Positions 1 through 8,792 of a stretch of DNA of 56,084 nt are shown here, piece after piece. This stretch comes from Chloromonas sp. AAM2 (lineage: Eukaryota > Chlorophyta > Chlorophyceae > Chlamydomonadales > Chlamydomonadaceae), in assembly GCA_004335635.1 (NCBI GenBank), contig QAXH01003105.1, positions 1-56,084 on the forward strand, read 5' to 3'. The notes beneath the pieces were generated by a model. It was not told where the DNA came from. It was given only the letters and a program-made list of their open reading frames with translations, and searched no databases. How positions within the stretch are numbered: the stretch's first letter is position 1; each line of letters begins with the position of its first letter. Position numbers and translations under genes: made by a program.

Positions 1-26
1 TGTGTGTGTGTGTGTGTGTGTGTGTT
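1..26. repeat. (TG)n microsatellite
   Basis: The window opens with an uninterrupted TG dinucleotide run that may continue to the left. Similar CA/TG runs recur in introns of this window. Confidence 0.9.
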
Positions 27-299
27 TTGGGGCATGATGGGCGCGGCAACGCCCGCAGCAGCAGCTGTCGAGAACCTGGGTAAGGGAACAGGTCTTAAGG
101 CAGACGCGCACATAGACACGTATGAAGGCCAGGTGCACACCCGTCAACACGCGCGAACTCTGTATGTTTTGTCGCATTCTGTAACCTTGTACTGGAACCA
201 TTGTGTGGAGTCAAGGTCATGGCCACACACAGCACAGGCACAGCCAAATGGGCAGCATGCAACATGGACAGCAACACCATGATCAGTCTCAACACTGCA

Positions 300-434
300 G
301 AGGGGTCTGGCAAGCCATCAGGGAAGCCAGTGAAGCGTTGCTCCAAGTGCAAGCACCAGTTCACCCTCGAGCACTTGACTGTAGACGGCAAATCTCTCTG
401 GGAGTTGTGGAAGGCTAACCAGCTGTCCCAGTAG
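300..434 (+). CDS. Possible last exon of an unidentified gene
   Basis: After an AG acceptor (CACTGCAG, ending at 299) an open frame of about 44 codons runs to a TAG at 432-434. It is Gly/Pro/Lys-rich, then carries a CSKCK motif (Cys-x2-Cys) followed by a short Trp-containing tail. Codon use matches the confirmed exons of this window. The rest of the gene would lie to the left, partly outside the window. I do not recognise the family. A longer frame on the opposite strand overlaps it, so this call rests on the splice site and peptide character only. Confidence 0.3.
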   Translation, partial: EGSGKPSGKPVKRCSKCKHQFTLEHLTVDGKSLWELWKANQLSQ

Positions 435-1294
435 TCCCAATCTAGCCATCCGGTCTGCTTTTTTTTCACAGTGTTATACGTGTGTACAGGCACCGGTGTC
501 ATCCCACCTGTTTGCATGGGCAGCTATCGGACACGCGCACGCGCAGTGTGCGGCGCTCATCGTAGCACTGGACTGTGTTCGTACCCTGATCCTCAGTCGG
601 GTTGCCGGGGTAGCGCCTGCACACGCCAAGGGCATGTACACCCCTGTCACAAGACCCATGACTCGGTGGTCAAGGGAGCTCCTCATCAAACTCCACAGCG
701 GTAACTGCACTGTAGGACTGGAAACAGGGCTGAAGGAGGTATATGCAAGTGCAAGTTTAGCAGCATTGTAAACATGGACGACACTTTGCACGACTTGCTG
801 TACTGCTCAATGACCATCAGTGCCTTCACTGTTCTTATCGGGTGCATAGCGAATGAACGCAATTACGTTTTATGTATTGCATTGCTTGAGCACGCATGTC
901 CGAGATGAGTCGTGAAGTCGGAATGCCCAGACCAGTTCAGGCAGCCTATGCACTTGAAGTCGTGTGTGGACCCTCTTGCAGTTGTCGCACCTTCCAGAAT
1001 CGTCCTTCACAGTTGCGTTGATAGAGGCCAAGTCTGCACGGCATGAACGTGATGTGCATGGTATGAGTAGAGTGACAGGAAGGCAGGCAGAGGTTGGCTG
1101 CCGAATAGGCCCACACTGGTGGCATTGCCTCCTGTATATCCGCCGTTCTTCAAGCTGCAGAAGTCTTGGATGTTTTGGATCAAACAAACCGTCGAGTGGT
1201 GGGTCATGTCAGCAGAGAGAGCCTGAAAACACAGTATCAATCCGGCAAGGTTTTAGCTAGCAACTGTGCAGCCTCTCGTCCACCCTGCACTCAC
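435..1294. other. No supported gene
   Basis: Several overlapping open frames occur on both strands, but none has a recognisable motif or splice-site logic. I see no RNA gene or clear repeat here. Confidence 0.5.
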
Positions 1295-1387
1295 AGGGCC
1301 TGTAAACATCACCATCAAAGTAAAGAACGCCAGACTTTGCTCGTGGATCGGAACTGCTGGAAAGCTTGATAGGCTTCTTATCATTGT
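1295..1387 (-). CDS. Possible exon of the expansin-like gene
   Basis: On the minus strand a 31-codon stretch sits between a good acceptor (GTGCTTGCAG) and donor (CCCT|GTGAGT). It includes the segment GVLYFDGDVYRPC with coding-like codon use. It lies on the same strand about 360 bp downstream of the expansin-like exon at 1747-1861. Linking the two is inference: no exon for the conserved middle of a double-psi beta-barrel domain was found between them. Confidence 0.25.
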
Positions 1388-1746
1388 CTGCAAGCACTGG
1401 CAGCAGCTGAGTCAGGTCATGGTTCAAATCATCACATGACACTTGGTGACATTGATAACTGTGCTGATTGGGGCTACCCTTTCCTTGGTGGGCCTGCCTT
1501 ACGTTGTAATGTGAGCAACCTTGTAGAACAGCTGCGGCTTGCTGAGGGACAGTCTGGCTATGAACAACAGCAGTTGGCTGTCATGTGGCGAATGCATCAA
1601 ACTAACAAGGACCTTGGGAAGAGCTAACTCACTAGCATAGGAAGCACAAGCAGGCAGGGTTTTGGCAGTCCCGCACTGCAGCATCTATCGCATTCCTGCT
1701 TTCGCCAAGGGAAGAAGTGGCCTCACCTCCAACACCAGACACGCAC

Positions 1747-1861
1747 CTAAAATCGCCCCTGACTTGCATCTGACTTCATAGCACCTGCCACAGGAGCCAG
1801 GGTAGTCTGAGCTGGAATCCGCCATGGCAGCGTACATCTCACGAGGGAATGGCAAGTCAGC
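1747..1861 (-). CDS. Expansin/RlpA-like (double-psi beta-barrel) exon, partial
   Basis: The minus strand between a GCTGCAG acceptor and a GTGCGT donor encodes a peptide with FPREMYAAM followed by GSCGRCYEVRC. The Cys-Gly-x-Cys-Tyr-Glu-x-x-Cys signature is typical of the first half of the double-psi beta-barrel in expansins and related secreted wall proteins. No convincing N-terminal exon, signal peptide or second-half exon was found, so this is either a gene with a hard-to-see structure or a remnant. It could also be a chance Cys-rich match, though spacing and the adjacent aromatic residue argue against that. Confidence 0.45.
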
Positions 1862-2947
1862 CTGCAGCGGTATGCAACAGTCAGTGGGTGTGGTGGTGAC
1901 AGATGGGGCTGCGCCAAGGTGACTTTGCGATCAGTTGAGCAATGTGCACTCAATTAACATCGGAGTAGTGTGGGTACTTGACGGCGTATCCATGGCAGCA
2001 GCAGGGCATCATTGACATGGGATGCTCAGTGCGGGTCAGTGAGGCTTTGGATACCAAAAGTGTTCGTGTGATGTGCTGGTTGACGTGCATGTGACATGCG
2101 CCTGTTTCTTCAGTCCAATACCCCTGGGCACACCTTTGATTACCTCTCTGCCAATGTCACAGTACCTTGGGTAGGTTGGTGTATCCGCATGCCCCGTATG
2201 CGACAATGCCGAAGGACCCAGTACCTCTCGTGGGATCGTATGCGCGTACAACTTGCTCAGGAGCACCGTAGTAGCTGCGAGCACGCGCACTCCATTAAAT
2301 CATGCCTGATCACTGTGCCGACATTGCGAAACGACACGCCGCAAGGGTCGTTCTCATGGCATGCCGATCTTGCGCGATGACTTCTGAACACCATTCCAAG
2401 CTGAACTGAATCCCAAGCTGCAAAAAAAACTAAATTTCGGGGGAAAAGCACACCCGGGGAGCGCTTACGTGGCTCTGGATAGCGACCAGTCAGCAGCGCT
2501 GCTGCTTGTCAGTGCGATCCACGCCGTCAGACACAGCCGCAGCCTGCGGTACTGCGCATTGCGACTGAAGAGAGAGTCGTGCCTCATCCTGCTGTAGCAG
2601 CCGTTGCCGCTTTGTGACGACATCAATGCGAGAATCGGCATGCATTGGCAAGTGGACTCCGGGACATCAACTGCAGGGCTATCAGAATTCGCCGACAGCC
2701 ACGTTTGACTTTCACCTGCAGCAAGTCATACCTATGTTCGCCAAGGTGGTTTTCAACAAACAACAACAACGCGTCCGCATAACAAATTCAATATCAACTC
2801 GGGTTGTTGCTGCAGTTGGCAAATCAAGCAGGATGAAAATATCATGCATCTCGCTTGATCAAGGGGGCCGAGCCCTGCTACTAGCCAGTGAATTAAGTGC
2901 AGCAATATCCGTGAAGTAGCACGACCATGAAAGTATCAATGTTTGCT
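1862..2947. other. No supported gene
   Basis: The stretch is upstream of the expansin-like exon and downstream of the AP endonuclease stop. It holds only unrecognised frames; one of about 100 codons on the plus strand (2614-2919) has no motif I can name. Confidence 0.5.
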
Positions 2948-5900
2948 TCAGCCTTCAAGGGTGCCCAGCACAGTCACCCCCAAGGGAATGTGGTCAGATC
3001 CCATGACGTCACACAACAGCCACGTGTCATAGACGCAAGGCTTGAGGTCTTGCGTCGCAAGAAAGTAGTCCAGCCTCCAACCTATACCCTTCTCCCGGCA
3101 GTTGAACCTGAAGCAAGACAAACACAAGGGCAGACAATGCTCATGCTCGGGACTCGGTTCATGAGTGTTGTGGTAGTTGGCATGCTTCCACACACATCAG
3201 CTATCAGCCTCGTGTGCCAAGATGACTGTTCGTATCCCTGGAGGCAACTGTTGGTGAGCCTGGTCACCATGCCAGAACTGACACACAACTCTCTTGGTCA
3301 GCCTGACTACTTGAATGTCCACTGCAGCGCGATTGCCAGGGCGCAAGCACAGACATGACCAACGTCAAGTAAGCGCTCACAGAAGGTGCCCGTTGCACTC
3401 TCAGTACTGCATACAAAGCGCTCAACGTAGCCAGTATTGGTACGGTTTGGCCCTTGGTGGCGACTTACATCACCGACTTCTGAGGACTGTAGCGTGTATT
3501 CATCACACAGTAGTTCCCATCAGCCAATGCATCAGGACACACATACACTCCCCACAGGAACTCGTCAAATTGTCTTAGAACTGGCAAACATCTTTTTCCC
3601 ACCAACAGCACTGCTGCTGACCTGTAGGAGTAGTAAGTGTACGCGACCGTGTCGGGGAACTGGTCCCGGTACAGGTCAACCAGTCCGCACCCACCCTCCT
3701 GCGCGGGGGCAAGGTACCGGGAACCAAAGCTGTCACGCTCTTCCTGCGGGTCAGCGGCAGACAAGGGCATGGGTGGCACAGCAAAGTCGTCATAAGGGCT
3801 GACCGTTGCAAGGAACAAAACGGAACCGTCACTGACAACCATGAGACGTGTCGTCAGGGCATCACTGCCAAACATCATCACAGGTTGCCAACGGCGGCAC
3901 TCAGCCTTGTCGCTCATTCGTGATGTGCTGCTTTGCATGCTTAAGAATGCAAGTATGAGGTGTTTGTGTGTGTGTCAGTGGATGTCGTACCCGTGTGAAG
4001 CCCGCGGACTTGAGGTTGGTCTTGGGATTCTTGATGTCAATCTCCTTGTGTGCACAGTTCAAGTCCCCGGTGAGCAGCACAGGCTTGACCTACAACCATG
4101 CAGTGTGCACGTACTGCAACTACTACCTTTTCATCGTCTATGCAAGCGTCTTTCACAGGATGCACACGAGACGTCAGCGGAAATGTTGCGCCACCAGCCT
4201 TCCCACTCCCCCTTTGGCATGACATGGTGAGCCGTCCCTGAAGATATCGCTGCAAATGGGAATCCATTCACTTTTCACATGGTGCAAGCACTAATAACCC
4301 ATGGCACTTATTATCCAATTGGCCGGCAGCCGCTTGGGACGCCCTTCCCCTTCACCTTGTTCAGCTTCTTCACCAGGTTTGCGAGCGACTCGTCCCAGCC
4401 GCCCGGCTGCACGCGGTAGTCGAGCCTCACCAGCCCCGCGCCGCTGTTGGGCACGTACACGTTCACCTGAGGCACTTGACAATGAAACCAAACCACCGTG
4501 GAAACAGGGGTTCCACGCGCTCAACCTGGTTCAGATTCAAGTATGGCCACACGAGCAAACTTTGCTGTGCTGCGACCAGCATCAATCCTTGTACCTGTTA
4601 CAGTGAGTGATGTGCGCTTCTCACCCTGACAGCATAGGGTGATACTCCACAGCTGTAGTCATGGCCTTGATCAGCACTGGCACTGGACACGCGGCATCGA
4701 GTGCAGCGTGCCGGAGGGAGCCAACGCCATCACGGATCGTTTCATGGTGCCATGCCCTTTTTCCAGTACGTATGCACAGCCGACTAGTCGCAATCCCTCA
4801 CATGGCCTGCGGCCACCATCAACCTTACCATGTAAAAGGTCTTGAACTCTGACACCAAGGCGCGTCCCTCGCCGTCATGCTCCACCGCGCCCAGACCGCG
4901 CTGCTCCGAGACGGGCGGCACGCGGCTGAAGGTGGCCACACCGGAGTAACCAGCCTGCGCAGGGCAGGGGTCACAGACATGCTCACCGCAGTTACCATCA
5001 TAAGTGAAGGATGCATCGTGCGTGGAGTACATGTGCGCTGCGCTGGTCGCGGCCTGCTGCAGATACATCACATGCATGTGAAGTGTTGCACTGATTGCAT
5101 CAAGAGCAACGGTGCCAACACGCTGATGCACTCAACAAGGAGCGTGAATGCAAGGTGCCATGTGGGGTGCAGTGAACAAGACACCTGGTCTGGTCTGCCA
5201 GCGGCACTGCCCACCCATCCATGACTGACATGCAACAAGGGATAGCTGTGCAGGCTGCATTGCAGGCATCACCTTGTCCGCTGAGCACAGCCAGGAGCAG
5301 TGCCAGCCCGGGGGCAGGCCCAACTCAGTCTGCAGGTCCTCAACCTGCGCACACACCGGGCACACTCCACTGACACCCGCTGGCAAACCAATCATAGGCA
5401 TGACTGGCAGCCCACAGCAGAGTAGCACACAAGTAGCAGTGGACAAGCAGTGTGGACAAGCACTCTGAAGTATGCTGTATGCTGAATTTCAGCGAACTGC
5501 AGAACCAAGCTGCACAGCACCAGCACAATATACGTGATGCAAGCCAACATGACGTATGCAAGATACCTTGGCCAAAGTCCCACACCTGGTACCTCACCCA
5601 CATGCTTGTCTGAGCACTTGATTTCCTGTAAACAGACAATGTCAGGCGCCTCACGGGCCATCAGCTTGGTCAGGAAACCAGGATCCTGTGAACAAAAGCA
5701 AAGGATAGCTCGTGAGTTAGGAGAACTGAGACCAACCAGGTAAACCATGCAAGCAGGTTTCTGTTCTGATAACCAAGCTGACGCTGGTTTGAGCATTTTC
5801 ATGCTGGGCTGCATAGGACTGAGCTGCTGGCGAGGGCAGGTTGCTTGACGTTGGCGCCCAGCAGTCTTGCCCCAACAAGCACACCCGTCTGGTTCTGCAC

Positions 5901-8630
5901 CCCCACCCCTGCTGACCTTCTTGAGCAACCCCCTCAGCCCGGCCACATTCCACGACAGCACTTTGAAGTGTGGTCCGTCAGGCGGCGGCTTGCGCAGGGC
6001 CTCAGTGTACAACGGCACTGCAGCGCAAGAAACCATCGTAAGAGCTTTGTAGCAGGCGGAGGGTGGGTGCGTAAAACAATTGTGCATATCATTAATACAG
6101 TTTCAAATGCCAGCGGCAAGTTCATCGTCCCAAGACTGCACACACCTCAGCTGTCAACCACAGTATCCAAATTTCAAGGCCAAGAACTTGAGCAGCCAGG
6201 CTTCTGCTGCTGCAGCATATGAGGTGATGTGAGCACACTGCCTGCTGCAATCCACAGCCACCGACCAGCAGTCATCCACCCTCTGAGCTGCAGGCACCTT
6301 GAACTGGTACAGAAGCTTACGTGATGGTGCCTGTGCTTTTGTCTTGCGTGCTCTCTTTTTGGGAGCTTCTTCTTCCTTCTTCTCCTCCTCCTTCCCTTCC
6401 TTGGCTTCAGCCGCACTGCAACACAGACACACACACACACACACACACACACACAGCACATGCATCTGACACATTGCCAGAGGCGAGTACACCACACACG
6501 CCAGTTGGTGAAGTGCTGAGCCAAGTGTTTGAGCTGTGGGGCTGGAGAAGCAATCATGACAACACATGACATGCCTTGCTGGCACAGCAGTACGCTACTG
6601 GCTAGCATAGCACACAAACGTGCCATGGAGTCGCACCTGGCACTGGCCCCTCCTGCGTCTGTGTCAGCTGACTTCTTCCTGCATTAGATGCCATCTTCGC
6701 ACCATTAGGTGCCATGTGTTTACAGAGCACGTGTCCACAAAACAGTGCCAACGATGTTAACTGGCAAGCAGTGTAGTACAGAAAATGCACCAGTAGCTCT
6801 GTCATCGCAGTGGCACAGCAGCAATCACAAGAGGGGAGGGATTCCAACCCGTCCAACCTACATGTGAAGGGGATTGCGACACACCAGGATAGTAGTGGTG
6901 GTGGTCACCCCTCGAGGTGCTATCCTGTTAGCATACCTCGTCAGACCCGAAATCGGGCCTGAAAACATTCATAATGTTCAATGTTCATTGTCTCTAAAGT
7001 GTAATGTCTCAACATATCCGCTTGATTGCATCCACAAAATGGAGGATACATCAACCAAAACGAAGGATACATCAATCGTCTTTACTACAGTCAACTGTCA
7101 TGTTAGTGTGTAGGGTTGTGCCAGGCGTATATGCGTATATTTAGACTATACGGTATACGGTATACGATATACGGTATACGCAAATATACGTATATATACG
7201 GTATAAAAGTTGAAATTATACGCTTTTGCACAACCCTATTAGTGTGTGATTGTATCCTTCGTCTCAACCCTGCACGTGATTCGCCGGGTCGTTCACCGCT
7301 TGCTAATGATTGATGACATCACCATTGATGACATCACGGCCTCTGACATCATCCAGCTAGACTGTCACATGCCGTTGTGAAGTGACCCCGAGAACACAAT
7401 CAATCACAGCATGGTCTCTTCTCCAAGGACAATCTGCACCTGTATCAACCCCCCTGCGGCGCGTGCTGGTCCCAGAAACACGAGTGACAACGTGACCAGT
7501 CATCTGCCTTCTCCCTGTCATTTGTGATGAGGCTTGAAATCCATATGCAATCTCACCTGCTCCTGGGCTTCTTCTTTTTCTCCTCTTGGGCCTGCGCCCC
7601 GCCCTCCGGCTCTGCAGCGTCTGCTGTGCTTGCCGCCTGCCCCTTCTTAGCACCTGCTCCCCTCTTCCTGGGCGATGCTATTGGCTCAGGGGCAACATCC
7701 TCGGCAGCGTCAGGGCCTACAGCGGTCGCCTCGGCCTGCTCTGAGTGTTTAGCAGCAGCCTTGCCTCTCCTGGCTCTCGCAGGCGAGCTTGCAACCCTGT
7801 GTGCAAAGGCGAGTGCAGCAGCTTGCTACTGTCGTGGCCTGCACTCTCATGCATGATGGTCATGGGATCAAATCATGGCCAGAGCGAACCTTGTAGATGA
7901 GTTTGTACATGCATGTGCATGCCTGCTGACCGTGTGTGGGCTGGATTTGGGCTGCAGGGTAACCTCAAAATAAATCTTCTCCTCCTCTTGCAGCCTGCTC
8001 TATGCTGAGCTTGCACAGACGCTTGCACATCGTGAGCTTGCACAGACGCTTGCACAGTTCCTCTGTTCTGTTCCTCTGAAGAAGAGCTTCGCTACCGTCA
8101 TCATCTGCCTTGCGGCACGGCATAGCAAGCTGCTGCTCTCGAGATCTCGCTCTGAGTGGTTCTGAAAGCCATCTCACACTGTTCAGGAGAAAGAATGGCC
8201 GCATAAGCACCAGCCCACGTAAACAAACATGTAGATGTGGCCAAAGCCTTCAGCTGTGCAATTGTAAGCCTTACCCAGTGGGCTGTGCTGTGCTCTTCAG
8301 AGACCCCTCTGGGGTTGTTTGCAGTTGCATTCTGGCGCCTGCAGACGAGGTGAGTGCACACACGCACACAACATTCAATCTGGCCCTAATGCATGACAAC
8401 ACGTGGTGAGCAATGCAAGCTCACACAACATACAGACTAGCTGAAGTGTGCAGCACCTGTGCGTGAGACTGCGGCAACCATGACTATACGCATGCACATA
8501 CCTTCCAATGTCCTGTGTCGACAGATCAGACCAGGTCCAGTTAGGGTTGTTTGAAACAAGCTCGCGGCTTTTGGGCTGCACACGGATGGTAAGCAGCGGG
8601 CAAAGCGAGCTAGCCACATACTCGCCGCAT
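2948..8630 (-). CDS. AP endonuclease (exonuclease III / APE1 family)
   Basis: Base-excision-repair enzyme that nicks DNA 5' to abasic sites. Exons on the minus strand: 8622-8630 (tentative ATG mini-exon), 8502-8575, 7557-7796, 6321-6415, 5917-6017, 5593-5685, 5273-5344, 4829-4954, 4356-4466, 3991-4089, 3622-3743, 2948-3107; all phases agree, giving about 433 residues. The catalytic set is complete: LSWNVAG (Asn near 163), CLQEIK (metal-binding Glu near 194), [19 protein letters not shown] (Asp and Asn), GWRLDYF and SDHIPLG (Asp-His pair). The first ~135 residues are an Ala/Lys/Glu-rich extension with [12 protein letters not shown] basic clusters, probably nuclear targeting. The start is uncertain: the mini-exon would leave an unusually short intron of about 46 bp. 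The fourth exon's acceptor lies beside a CA microsatellite. The intron 6416-7556 carries a repeat with a nested MITE. Confidence 0.9.
3567..3597 (+). repeat. Dispersed ~30-bp motif, copy A
   Basis: Matches the consensus AATTGTCCCAGAACTGGCAA followed by ACATCTTTTT with a few differences. It lies in the last intron of the AP endonuclease gene. Related copies are at 29810-29840, 32681-32710 and 56003-56038. Confidence 0.55.
6423..6454. repeat. (CA)n microsatellite
   Basis: A CA run directly upstream, in the sense of the minus-strand gene, of the acceptor of the AP endonuclease exon at 6321-6415. Its transcript is a (GU)n tract within the splice-acceptor region. Confidence 0.85.
6828..7304 (+). 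repeat. 341-bp interspersed repeat, copy 1 (interrupted)
   Basis: Begins CAAGAGGGGAGGGATTCCAA and ends near CGGGTCGTTC..GCTTGCT. With the inserted MITE and one target duplicate removed it is 341 bp, the same length as copy 2 at 9559-9899, at high identity. It sits in an intron of the AP endonuclease gene. I see no terminal inverted repeats and no long coding frame, so it is probably a non-autonomous element of unknown class. Confidence 0.8.
7111..7238 (+). mobile_element. hAT-like MITE nested in repeat copy 1
   Basis: A 128-bp AT-rich insertion with perfect 11-bp terminal inverted repeats (TAGGGTTGTGC ... GCACAACCCTA). It is flanked by an 8-bp direct duplication, TTAGTGTG (7103-7110 and 7239-7246). 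The empty site is seen in copy 2, which lacks the insertion. An 8-bp target duplication and TAGGG ends are typical of hAT elements. The interior is built of TATACGGTATACG-type palindromes and has no coding capacity. Confidence 0.85.
7308..7350. repeat. TGATGACATCAC short repeat cluster
   Basis: Two near-copies of GATGACATCAC plus CTGACATCATC occur within about 40 bp, next to the end of repeat copy 1. The units resemble bZIP/CRE-type sites (TGACATCA), but they lie inside an intron and a regulatory role is only a guess. Confidence 0.4.
8005..8056. repeat. 27-bp tandem duplication
   Basis: The unit TGAGCTTGCACAGACGCTTG plus CACA occurs twice in tandem with a period of about 27 bp, in an upstream intron of the AP endonuclease gene. 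Confidence 0.75.
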
Positions 8631-8792
8631 TAAAACTGTTGAACGGCTCGATGATGAGACACAGTCGGCCCCCCAATGATGGCATCACCACCTCACTCGT
8701 TTTGGGGAGGAATGAGGCTGTAACGAGATGCTTGGCGGCTGGCGTGCACTTAACCTGACCGTGCACAGCTGAATATCCGTGTCCTGTGTCAC
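8631..8792. promoter_or_regulatory. Probable shared promoter, AP endonuclease / RsmE
   Basis: About 160 bp separate the tentative first ATG of the AP endonuclease (minus) from the first in-frame ATG of the RsmE-like gene (plus). No TATA box or factor site is evident. The inference rests on the head-to-head arrangement and depends on both uncertain starts. Confidence 0.35.

Noticed and set aside
6600..6690. Alternative first exon of the AP endonuclease starting MASNAGRSQ
   Set aside because: Its donor leaves phase 1, whereas the next exon (6321-6415) needs phase 2; the exon at 7557-7796 fits exactly.
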